Assembly: GCA_963693365.1 (NCBI GenBank)
Contig: CAVNZM010000001.1
Span: 1,550,001-1,614,000 of the forward strand
DNA from: Amoebidium appalachense
Lineage: Eukaryota; Ichthyosporea
Length of the DNA stretch: 64,000 nucleotides
Direction of reading: 5' to 3'
The notes beneath the pieces were generated by a model. It did not search any database. It was not told where the DNA came from and saw only the letters and a program-made list of their open reading frames with translations. Below are positions 1-31,313 of the stretch, in pieces. The first letter of the stretch is position 1, and every line of letters begins with the position of its first letter. The translations under genes and the position numbers were made by a program.

Positions 1-271
1 CACATGCACACAAGCATATGCGCGCACACACACACACACACACAGGCATATGCACGCGCACACACACACACAAGCATATGCGCGCGCACACACACACACA
101 CACAAGCATATGCGCCGCACACACACACACAGGTACACCCTCACTTGCATACACGGGCACACAGATACAGGTGTGCTCACGAAAACGCGCATGTACGCAC
201 GATAAATGAAAAGATTATGTACATGCTTGCACGCCAAAATGCACACACGCTCGCACGTGTACACGTGCACA

Positions 272-306
<35 letters not shown>

Positions 307-478
307 GCAGACAGAAAGAGAAGGCACACACACGCACACACACACACAGAGAGAGAAACACACAGACACACACACACAGACACACACACAGACACACACA
401 CAGACACACACACAGACACACACACACACAAACACACACAGACACACACGCAGACACACACACACAGACACACACGCA

Positions 479-557
<79 letters not shown>

Positions 558-911
558 ACACAGAGACACACACACAGAGACACACACAGAGACACACACA
601 GACACACAGACACACACACAGAGACACACACAGAGACACACACACAGAGACACACACACAAACACACAGACACACACACAGACACACACACAGAGACACG
701 CAGACACGTGCAGACAAACATTGACCCACCCATTCCCTCAATCCTACAGAAACACCAACACATCCGCCTTATGTGAAACTTAAAACCAACCCTGTAATGT
801 TCAGGCAAAATACGGGTCAACAAATACAAAGAAGCCGCACAAAAGCTATCTAATATATACTATTGCCTGTCATTGGTGAATAAAAGCAGCAATTAAATGA
901 TGTTAAAATAG
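1..911. repeat. (CA)n-rich upstream segment
   Basis: 1-720 is almost entirely (CA)n with GA and CAGA variants; its long His/Thr or Cys/Val frames are composition artefacts. 720-911 is ordinary sequence with no gene seen. The preceding ABCA exons are presumably left of the window. Confidence 0.85.
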
Positions 912-22285
<21,374 letters not shown>

Positions 22286-22357
22286 TATTAAAGCTACAGA
22301 ACCAACAGGCTTGAAATCGTTGGCCGCAGTTGTGTATAGTTGATTGATGAAGTAGCT

Positions 22358-22520
22358 GTTAAAGGAGGTTTCTTTTAGGAATCCGGGTCGGGTCAGACGG
22401 GTCAGACCCGAACCCGATTTATGCTTTATGATAAATAATTGGCGAGGTATGCATGCACAATCAGCATTTTGGCCTGACCCGAAAGGGGCCCATAAATCAG
22501 CCTACCAGAAAGCTTAACCC
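22358..22520. mobile_element. Dispersed element with inverted TCGGGTCAG ends, copy 2
   Basis: Starts with AAAGGAGGTTTCTTTTAGGA, then CCGGGTCGGGTCAGAC, and includes CTTTATGATAAATAATTGGC, CAGCATTTTGGCCTGACCCG and CATAAATCAGCCTA. TCGGGTCAG and CTGACCCGA are exact reverse complements about 90 bp apart. It begins roughly 70 bp after the ABCA stop codon, so it may lie in the 3' UTR. Confidence 0.6.
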
Positions 22521-23209
22521 CTTTAAGGTGTAGGTTGATGACGTATGTAGTGTAGCTCTGTGTGTAGAACATCCTTAGTGAAAGGCCGGCCGTGATGTAA
22601 TTTTTGCTTTAACCAATAATTCGCGCGCGAGCTGACTGATTAGCCAAATATGGAAATCTGGGCGGGAGGTTATGGCGCGCAAAAAAAAATGGCTTTCAAG
22701 GAAAAAAAATGAAAAGGTTAGGAATAGGCATACTTCCCAGCGACGAACTGAGAGCAAATAGCTATATAGTTAAGCCTAATTGGATCTAAGTTTGTTGAGG
22801 TATGTAAAGGAAATTTATCAATACCAAATTCGAAAGAAACTTTTAGCATAACTTACAAGCTTCAAGGGAAGGATAAACACACTGTAGGATGATGTAAATA
22901 TGACGAGGTCAATAAAACGGATCAAGAGAGACAGTGGGTGAGAGACGGGGATGTGTATGCATGTGTTGAATTGTGCTTGACATGCATATGCTGAGATACA
23001 CACTCATGAACTCAGACCCCGCCCCCCCACACACACACACACAGACACGCACACACGGTGCATTGTGTTTGTGCAATGGGGAAGAGAGACTGAGGATCAG
23101 GGAGCCAGGGGGGGGGGGGAGGGGCGGTGGGGGGGACCGTCTCCGGAGGAGGGGAGGGGAAAGAGATGCAAGCAGGGTGATGGAGAGAAAGGAACGGAAG
23201 CTATGGGGC

Positions 23210-23210
23210 A

Positions 23211-23251
<41 letters not shown>

Positions 23252-23480
23252 TGAATGCGTCAAAAAGTACGAAGTACACAAGAACAAACGGATAACACGA
23301 TGCAGAATGCAAGCCATACATAAAGAGTATGCATAATAAGCAGAGCCCATCCTCAGGGGGGGCCCACGTCATCCACAGTACCCGAGTTTCGACCTATTCC
23401 CCTCGTTAACGAAACCCAACTCAGATACTGTTTCACTTGAACATGAGTAGGTCACCCGTCTTGATCAGAGACGAGCAGGG
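23210..23480 (+). repeat. Dispersed poly-C/G-anchored family, long copy
   Basis: A poly-G run (23210-23249) is followed by TTTGAATGCGTC, AAAAAGTACGAAGTACACAA, ACGGATAACACGATGCAG, AAGCAGAGCCCATCCTC and CCACAGTACCCGAGTTTCGA. The part up to CCCATCCTC is repeated nearly identically at 34204-34316 and 35135-35305, and the distal part matches 17228-17340. Read on the other strand the element ends in poly-C. Confidence 0.75.
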
Positions 23481-24284
23481 TTGCTTATGCAGGCAAGGGC
23501 AGTGGGAAAGGCCGGGGGTTAAAGTTGCAGCAGTAAGCAGAAGCAAGAAAAATATAGATAGGAACTCAGGAGACGGGGCTTCTAGGAAGCTCCCCCGTCG
23601 ATACCTAAGTCGATACTTCCCTGGCTAACATACTACACCAGCTGAAAAGAATTAAGTCCCGAAGGCCACAGAATTCGTAATCAGAGGGGAAAATATGAGA
23701 TTTGACCCACGCCGCAGGGTAGTAACACGCTTACTAGGGCGGAACTTTATCGTCTTCGAACGGAAAGCTATGCCCCCGGATGTCAGCCGGAAATATGGTA
23801 TCACCCATTGCTTTGGGCTTGAAAAAAGCCAAACCGATAGTCCGAGTTATGTTACGCCGGCGGGTAACATGCCGCATGGGTTCCAAGGGAGCTGTCGGGG
23901 GGGGGGGGGGGGGGGGGGGAGGGGGGGGGGAGGGACAGAGAAACACAGGGTGTGTGTGTGTCTGTGGATATACCTGCACCCAATCACAACGCACCTTGAA
24001 AGCAAATGGAGCCACAGCCGGTCCATTTATACATCTTGATATATGATGTGATCTATTTACATATCTTGATATCTCATGTGAATATTTATATAACTTGATA
24101 TCTGGTGTGATCTCTCTATATATCTTGATATCTGATGAAATCTATGTGATATATCGTGTGATCGTATCCATGGCTCATCCAATGAACTACCCCAAAAGCA
24201 CTCTGCAACTGTATCCCGTGTCCTAACTGTCCGCTATGTAGAAAACCCTGACACCCGCATGCCCACAGCCGCACATCATCCTAT

Positions 24285-24620
24285 ATACATCACACGACCG
24301 CAAAACAAGCATAAATACATATCCCAACCTGAAATATCTCATTCGATACATATCACACAGCTGACAGCACAAAAAACACACACGCGCATATCGCAACCCC
24401 AAATATCTCTTTCGATATATACGAACACAGCTAACGGTAAAAAAAAGCACACATTCAAATTCCAACCCTATACCTCTCATTCGAAATATACCACACAGCT
24501 GACGGTAAAAGCACACATGCATATCCCGACCATAGAATATCTCCTAAGATATATTTACCACAGCTGACGGCACAGAAAGCACACACACACAACCCAACCT
24601 GAAGTATCTCCTTCGAACCA
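24285..24620. repeat. Roughly 70-bp tandem repeat, about 5 copies
   Basis: Each copy holds an ACAGCTGACGG/ACAGCTAACGG core, AAAAAGCACACA, CATATCCCAACC and ATATCTC(A/C)TTCGA(T/A). It abuts the stop codon of the minus-strand gene at 24621 and so probably forms its 3' UTR or 3' flank. Confidence 0.8.
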
Positions 24621-25400
24621 TCAACAATCCAATCCGGACATGGTCGCATGCATAAACTGGGCGCGTGTCACACCCAAATGGGCAGCCAGCCGGATGCGCC
24701 TGTGGCGAGCCTTATCACCTCTTCCATTTTCATCCTCTGATCCAGAGGTGCTCGAGGCGTAGTCGGGGTCGTACCGCCGAATGAGGGCACGCGACTTGTC
24801 ATTGTTCCAATCGTTTTGGCGGCCTGCAGTTAAAAAAAAAAAAAAAAAAAACATTTCGCGTCTCTTGTTGCACTCTTTCTAGAAGCACCCTTCCTTTTCA
24901 GCAAAGTGCCAAGGTTGGAAGGGTAAACAAAACAGGAACCCATCTTATTTGGAATTGTTGTCTTCCTGTCTATCTACTATACTATATCCCCCAAACCCCC
25001 CTCCCCCCCTCCTCCCCCTCAACACAACAAATGACAATGTAACCAGTTGCTAAAGCACTTCAAAAGCAGAGTATGGAAAGGGCGAGGGGTCGCAACACAC
25101 CATTAGGAAGCGTCTCATTGCCAGCCACCATCAGGTGGTTAATCGATTTGGGGTACATGTCGCGGTCGGGAACTTTCCCGTCTGGGAAAGGGACCAAAGC
25201 CAGGTCCTCATCACGCAGTGCCGTAGAATTCTTTGAGCGTGCCGTGTTGATCTTCAAGCTAACTGCCATTTCATTTTGTGTTTCTTCGACACGGGTGAGC
25301 CGTGAACTGATGTCCTCAACAACTTGAAGTACTCTCTCGACACGGGTGACCCGTGAACTGATGTCCTCAACAACTTGAAGTACTCTCTCCAGTGTATCTC
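24621..25400 (-). CDS. Unrecognised coiled-coil protein, C-terminal two exons
   Basis: Exon 25400-25101 enters by AG (CTGCTGCAG) and leaves at AATG/GTGTGT in phase 1; exon 24823-24621 begins after CTGCAG and ends TGA, phases matching. The first exon starts with two identical-length 17-residue repeats (ERVLQVVEDISSRVTRV, then ...SSRLTRV), a short coiled coil, followed by EETQNEMAVSLK and VPFPDGKVPDRDMYP. The second has ALIRRYDPDY, an acidic patch STSGSEDENGRGD, and RLAAHLGVTRAQFMH. The layout loosely recalls small fungal proteins with a PFPDG motif and a C-terminal helix, but no family is assigned. 5' exons were not found; 25430-26300 could hold them. Confidence 0.6.
25288..25389 (-). repeat. 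51-bp in-frame exonic tandem duplication
   Basis: Two 51-bp copies differ by one base, changing Val to Leu. The length is a multiple of three, so the coiled coil is extended by 17 residues without loss of frame. Confidence 0.9.
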
Positions 25401-25429
25401 CTGCAGCAGACGCACTGCACACACACTCT

Positions 25430-25649
25430 ATATGAGTTGCATATGAAACATCTACCTTGATAACTTGCGTTCAAAAAGGCAAGGCAGTCAGGCCAGATAT
25501 ATAGGTCAAGAAGCACACACACACGGGCCATCAAGACAACATAATCGCAGAAAAGATAGTTGTGGTCTTCAGCAAGCTGCTTGAAACAGTCCCCCCCCCC
25601 CCCCCCCTCCCCCCACCCTTCCCCTCTTCCACCAATCCAATCCAGCTCC

Positions 25650-25684
<35 letters not shown>

Positions 25685-27660
25685 CCCAACCACCACCACC
25701 ACCACCACCACCAGTTTCCAATTTTTGTTGTGTGTGTATATGGCCGCGCCACGCACTATCACGCGTGCGCATCCGTGTGTGTGTGCATCGTGTTGACAGC
25801 TTCACGTTCAAAAGTGCAGGCCATAGGCCAGGTTGGTGGGCTTAGAGATGATAACAGTAGAACATGTTTCAAGTCCACAAATCGACTAGACACGTACACA
25901 AGCACATGTAACCTCACGTACACTAGAGGACTCTCATGCACACGGAAACATTAAGAGCAGCACAGGCGAGAATACCAGTGGACCATTTGCGCAAGTCCGG
26001 TGCACTAACGGGTGGGTGGAAAAAAATGTCAGCAAGGCGACCACGACCAACACAGTCTTAGATATCTGTTATATATATGTCTTCCTCACAGGCAAAGCAA
26101 AGTTTTGGAGTAGCTGGAGAGACAAGCTTGCTTATACCTTTGGTTGTCCATTTTCGTGAAAGTTGGGCACCAAGTAAACAGCCAACGCTTGGGTCTTTGC
26201 AGTGCTGAGTTGGAACTGAGAAGGAATTTGAAAGTGCAGGTGCGTGTGTAAGTTAACGAGTCACCTTATGACGTCACTCGATAAGATTTGAAGCAGGCCG
26301 CTTTTCGCGCCATTTTCCCCGGGCAGCGGCGGGCCTAAAAAAAAAAACCAAAACCGCTTTACAGGTATGGGCTTGCGCTTGTTTACTTCAGCTACTTCGG
26401 CATGTTTTCCTTTTTCTTTTTTCACATTCTAAACTGCGTCATTTATTCCATAGTTTACCTGGGCCCTACACCTGGGGAGCCTGGAGGCTCGGTGCTGTGT
26501 GTTTCTCTCGACAGCTAGAGGGTAACAATGAAACACATATGAGGGTGATGGGGAGAGAACAAGTGGACCCAGAATAGATAAGGCCTAAGAAGGGTGGGTG
26601 CGATAAAAGCAGGAGAGAGTTTACACCAAGAATGTCAAGTCAGCTTTTCGGGAATGAGAGGCCGGCAAGCCCATAGCATCTACGCTGGTGGGCTGGGGAG
26701 GAATCAGGAACAACACAGGAATAGGTCGAGAAAAACCTTGAGGATCGGGAAGAATGTAGATAGTTGAGGCGGGGGGTGTAGGAATGGGAAGCAAGCCTTG
26801 GGTGAGGCCCGCGGAAAGGGAGGGTTGGGGGGAGGGGAGGCCCCCCGGGGGGGGGGAGGGGTAAGGGCTGCCTTTGCCAAGGTGTGCTGGCCGGAGGGCA
26901 CGACGCAGTGCTGCGACTGTGGTCGAGTGTCGGTTTTTGTGTGCGTCTTATGGGTGCGTGCTCGTTTGCGTGTGCATAAATGGAGTGTCGGTGGACACGG
27001 ATACGGGTGGGTGGGTCCGTACACTGTGTGTGTGTGCACTTGCATGCATATGTGTACGCGCGTGCGACGGTGCGTGTGTGCTAGCTTGTGCTTGTGTGCA
27101 TTTTGATGGTTTGTTGTACATGTTTAGGCTGTTTATGTAGTATGTATACACGTGTGTGTTCTACTGTGTGTCATAAGTGAATGCTATGGTAGCACATCTG
27201 GGATTTTGGACAAGCTAAGTTGATTGTATGGCATCTGTATTTGGAGGTTCGCGAGTTTGTGTGTTCGCCAACTTGATCTGAAGCGCACCCCGTTGGGGGA
27301 GGGGAGGGGGTTGGGGGGGAAAGGGGGGGGGGGGGGGGGGGGGGAGGGAGGGGGCGCTGGTTGCAGTAGAACTTCAATTATGTGGCGGTGACCGAGGGCT
27401 GGGGATAGAGGGCCGGGACGTTAAAAAAGGTAGGGGAGGGGAATCGAGAGGGGGGGGGCCAGTCGACTGAGAGAGAAACCACCCTCGGAGCTAGCCTGTA
27501 TAGGAAAGATGGGACCCTCCCACCCACCCCCCCCCCAACACCTCCCCATAAAGACACAATACCCTCAGGCCTCCCCTCCCCCCCCCCCCCCCCCCCCCCC
27601 CAACACACACACACACGCACACCACCACCACCAACACCACCAAAAGGAAAAATAACCAAA
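25430..27660. other. Region without recognised gene
   Basis: Contains poly-C/ACC repeats (25591-25712), ordinary sequence 25740-26700, TG-rich sequence 26930-27170, G-rich runs 27297-27350 and poly-C 27579-27600. Upstream exons of the minus-strand gene may be here but none could be supported. Confidence 0.4.
26265..26330. promoter_or_regulatory. Candidate promoter with CRE- and E2F-like sites
   Basis: TGACGTCA at 26269-26276 and TTTTCGCGCC at 26302-26311 followed by ATTTTCCCCGGG. These match CREB/ATF and E2F consensus sites. The location would suit the minus-strand gene at 24621-25400 if its first exon lies near 25.9-26.2 kb. No TATA box was identified. Confidence 0.35.
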
Positions 27661-27691
27661 AAAACAAGTTCTCAACGGTGCACTCTTTCAG

Positions 27692-27855
27692 GATGTACGT
27701 GCGGAGCGTGTACGTGTTGAGAGTGGGCAGGCCAAGGGTGACGTGTGTGTCTTGAAGTCACTTGCCAAGACGTACTTTGGCTCATGTTGCACAGGCAGAG
27801 TATACGCTGTAAAAGATACATCAATTGGTATAAATGCTATCCCCAACCCCCACCC

Positions 27856-27938
<83 letters not shown>

Positions 27939-28052
27939 GTGTGTGTGTGTGTGTGTGCGTGTGTGTGCGCGCGCGTGTGTGCGTGTGTGTGCGCGCGGGC
28001 GCGCACGCGCGCGCACGCGTGTGTGTGTGTTTGTTATCTATCTGTGTGTGTG

Positions 28053-28114
<62 letters not shown>

Positions 28115-28131
28115 CCCCCCCCCCCCCCTCT

Positions 28132-28163
<32 letters not shown>

Positions 28164-28969
28164 GGCTCTCTCTCTCCGTTCTTTCTTACACTGTGTGAGT
28201 CTACACACTGTGTGGTTATCCTTTCGTCTCCCCATCCTTCCCTCCCTACCTCTCCTTTTGCTCTCTCGCTTCTCTGTATCCATTTCTCTCGCTGTCTTCT
28301 CTTTCTCTATCTCCCTCCCTCCGACCCCTCCTCCTTCCCTCCCTTCCCGTCCCTCCCTCCCTCCCTCCCTTCCTCCCCATCTCATTATGTACTCTCTCTG
28401 TTACTGACTGTCTCTGTTGTAATTTTTTTGGCCGTGGTGATATATTCCAATGTTGAATATCCCTGAAATCCCCTTTTTGAATATTCCAATGATGAATATG
28501 CTTGAAATCCCCTCTTTGAATATTCCAATGTTAAATATGCTTGGGGTTTACGCTGTTTACTCGAGGCAAAGAGAACCAGTCTCAAATATGCTTGAAATCC
28601 CCTTTTTCAATATTCCAATGTTGAATATGCATGAAATCCCCTCTTTGAATATTCCAATGTTAAATATGCTTGAAATCCCCTTTTTGAATATTCCAACGTT
28701 GAATATGCTTGAAATCCCCTTTTTGCATATTCCAATGTTGAATATGCTTGAAATCCCCTTTTTGAATATTCCAATGTTGAATATGCCTGAAATACCCTCT
28801 TTGAATATTCCAATGTTGAACATGCTTGAAATCCCCTTTTCTAATCTCTCCCTTTAAGATTTCAATGACACTGTGCTAATTCTTGGTTCAGGCACACCAC
28901 GGGGTGAGTGTTTTGGTCTTCTCGGAGTGAACGGCGCAGGAAAAAGCACCACCTTCAAGATGCTATCCG
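27692..28969 (+). pseudogene. Duplicated ABCA NBD exon pair
   Basis: Exon 27692-27827 copies 12528-12663 and exon 28892-28969 copies 13339-13416, with identical lengths, phases and splice sites. Intron features are also shared: poly-C and ACAAAAAA upstream, the CT-GT-CT block, and a conserved patch at 29295-29350. Of about 17 base changes, most are silent; replacements include Ala to Val, Ser to Lys, Arg to Cys and Ile to Thr. Walker A (GVNGAGKST) is intact. No later ABCA exons follow before the ABCG fragment on the opposite strand, so it is called a truncated copy. The silent bias means either recent function, gene conversion, or a second gene now truncated. Confidence 0.75.
28446..28850. 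repeat. 39-bp minisatellite in the duplicated ABCA intron
   Basis: About ten copies of TTGAATATTCCAATGTTGAA followed by TATGCTTGAAATCCCCTTT. The unit is 13 codons and stays open on both strands (e.g. LEIPFLNIPMLNM). A single related stretch (TGTTCCAATG...TTTGAATATCGCGTTGAAATTTC) is at 13252-13312 in the parent intron, so it expanded only in the copy. One interruption at 28545-28590 (TACGCTGTTTACTCGA) matches 57465-57500. Confidence 0.9.
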
Positions 28970-28970
28970 G

Positions 28971-29002
<32 letters not shown>

Positions 29003-29058
29003 ACCTCTCCCCCCCCTCGGCCTCCACCTCTCTATCCCTGCCTCCCTCTCTCTCTCTC

Positions 29059-29103
<45 letters not shown>

Positions 29104-29359
29104 TTCTCCCCCCTCCCCCCCCCCTGCCATTCCGCCTCCCCCTCCCCTCCCGCTCCCCCCCCCCCCCACTCACTCCCCCCCCCTCTCGCCCTCCTTCCCC
29201 CCGCCCTCAACCAAGCACACACCCCACCCCACCAAATCCTCCTCAACCCCATGCCCACACAAACAAATATTTACAAATGGCCTCATATATGCTCGTGCAG
29301 GCTCTTTCCTAGGGTGAATCTCTTCCGAATTCTGTTAAAACGTTTATAGAAACCACCCC

Positions 29360-29390
<31 letters not shown>

Positions 29391-29394
29391 ACAC

Positions 29395-29827
29395 TTTGCG
29401 AAGTAGGGCATGGCACCATCCACAGGGCCCAGATATGCCGTGCTGCCCCCCCTAACCAGTAGAAGTAGCTCATCCAGGATAGTGAAGATCTCAGAGCTGG
29501 GGGGTGGCTGGTGAGATGGAGAGGGTGCACAGTGTGTAACCCATACACAAAAGAAGGGGTCGCCCTAGATTAAGTTGTCTCTCAGATGACAAACACACGC
29601 CTGCACATGCACACAAGCACACAAGGCCCCTACCGTGGCTGGTGCAGCACGGCCACCACCGTTCTTCCACTGGCTGCCACCCTCTGCAGGCACCGCACAC
29701 AGTCCAATGCTGATTGGCTGTCTAGCCCCGTGGTCGGCTCATCCAGAAACAGAAGGGAAGGGTTGCCGGGTTGCCCTGGGGGCGTTATTGGGTTACACAT
29801 AGGCCAGAGGGAGGACGCATGCAGGTA

Positions 29828-29858
<31 letters not shown>

Positions 29859-29923
29859 ATACACACCACGAGCTCCATGGCAATGGACAGACGTTTCCGC
29901 TGGCCTCCGCTAATGCCACCTGT

Positions 29924-29955
<32 letters not shown>

Positions 29956-30909
29956 ATGAGTGTGTGTGTGCGTGCGCGCACGTGTGTGTGTGTGTGTGTC
30001 TGTGTCTGTGTGTGTGTGTGTGTGTTTGTGTGTTTGCGTGTATGAGTGTGTGTGTGTGTGTGCGCGCGCGCGCGTGTGTGTGTGTGCGTGTGTGTGTGTG
30101 TGTGTGTGCGCGCGCGCGCGTGTATGCGTGTATGTGCCGTCTGTGTGTGCGTGTGTGTGTGTGTGTGCGTGTGTTCGCGTGCCCACACGTTTGGGTGTGG
30201 GTGTGGGTGGGTGTGTTTTTGAGTGTGTGCAAGTGCTAAGGTGTGTTTGCGTGTCAGTGTATGCAGTGTGCATGTGTGCCTGTATGTGTGTCTGCGTGTG
30301 TGTGTGTGCAAGTGTGACTGTGTGTGATGCGTGTGTGAATGTACTATATGCATATATGTATGAGCTCTGTGGGTATGTGTGTACGTGTCCGTACATGCAT
30401 TTGTGGCTGCAGCCCTGTGCTGCGCAGATGCAAAGTGAAGGCGGCTTATGTCCAGACATTCTAATTTTTTTGTGTTTAGATAACTTGTGATATATTCAGG
30501 TTTGCATGCTCTGGTACCCCGTTATCCACATGCACGCATGGGCACAAGCAGCAACCTATGGAGCACATGCGCACATGCATGCACTCTGGTGGCCACTAAC
30601 ACATACACACCTGGGTTCCTTCCTTCATACCCACAATACGGACACGCACACACGCGTGCGCACGCACACGCGCACGCACACGCACCCACGCATGCACGAG
30701 CACATGCACACGCACACGCGCACACGCACACGCACACGCACGCACGCACGCGCACGCACCCACGCATGCACGAGCACACGCACACGCACACGCACGCACG
30801 TGCACGTACGTGTGTACTCACCGCCTACAGGCCCATCTGTCGGGCCACTGCCTCCACCTGCTGCCGCCTGGCTGCTGGCCCCCAGCTGCCTGGCAGCCGC
30901 ATGCAGGCA
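29395..30909 (-). pseudogene. ABCG (White-type) NBD fragment
   Basis: Four exons read right to left. 30909-30822: MRLPGSWGPAARRQQVEAVA and RQMGL, then VGG in another frame. 29919-29867: [17 protein letters not shown] (signature). 29775-29634: [16 protein letters not shown] (Walker B) to VVAVLHQPR (H-loop). 29496-29395: SEIFTILDELLLLVRGG and TAYLGPVDGAMPYF. This order is the second half of an ABCG ATPase domain. Exon 29634-29775 carries a perfect 8-bp tandem duplication (29760-29775) that shifts frame; one copy gives [14 protein letters not shown]. Exon 30822-30909 has an in-frame TAG unless a base is added. The Walker A exon and the membrane domain were not found on either side, so it looks like a decayed or partial gene. 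Confidence 0.75.
29934..30340. repeat. (TG)n/(CG)n-rich ABCG intron
   Basis: GT-rich repeat with CGCGCG blocks (30061-30073, 30110-30119), i.e. CA-rich on the ABCG sense strand, running directly into the 3' splice site at 29920. Alternating purine-pyrimidine DNA of this kind can adopt Z-form. 30340-30820 has further CACGCA-type repeats. Confidence 0.85.
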
Positions 30910-31179
30910 CTGGGGGGGTAGGTGGGTGAGTGTGCCACGTGCATAGAAGGATGGCAAAAGTGGGGGGAGGAGGGGGGGGGGATGTGTGTGATTGCATCAC
31001 ATATGAAGGATGAAAGGATGAGCTTGGGCCAGGGATAGCACCATAGGTGTGAAAGCATCTAGTAGGATCCATTCTCCCGAGAGTGGTAATCTGCATCACA
31101 TGCAACTTAACCCCACTGCCGCCAGCCCCTTTGCCTGCTGACACCAAATAAATCAGTCCAATCACCATCTATGCAATCG

Positions 31180-31230
31180 GCAGGCCCAGGGTTGCTCAGT
31201 GGCAGGCCCAGGGTTTCTCAGTGATTTAGG
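31180..31230. repeat. Short tandem repeat GGCAGGCCCAGGGTT.CTCAGTG
   Basis: Two copies of a 23-bp unit; a related inverted sequence AACCCTGGGCCTG occurs near 41053. Followed by poly-G (31272-31311). Confidence 0.6.
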
Positions 31231-31268
31231 AGTTAATGATCATGGGTCAGAGGGAGAGGGGGGGGGAA

Positions 31269-31311
<43 letters not shown>

Positions 31312-31313
<2 letters not shown>

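Larger units (their letters stand above)
22286..24300. other. Intergenic region after the ABCA gene
   Basis: No gene recognised. It contains the TCGGGTCAG element (22358), a GC-rich patch with CGCGCGCG near 22620, the poly-G-anchored repeat (23210), a second poly-G/A run (23896-23932) and a roughly 36-bp tandem repeat of TATATCTTGATATCTGATG type (24028-24165). The open frames at 23437 and 23695 lack supporting features. Confidence 0.5.

Noticed and set aside
4-783. Long open frames rich in His/Thr or Cys/Val
   Set aside because: They are translations of (CA)n/(GT)n repeats, open in several frames at once, with no start context or domain; the same holds for similar frames throughout.
28450-28857. 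135-residue repeat protein LEIPFLNIPMLNM
   Set aside because: The repeat lies between splice sites shared with the parent ABCA intron and is open on both strands simply because 39 is a multiple of three; kept only as a minisatellite.
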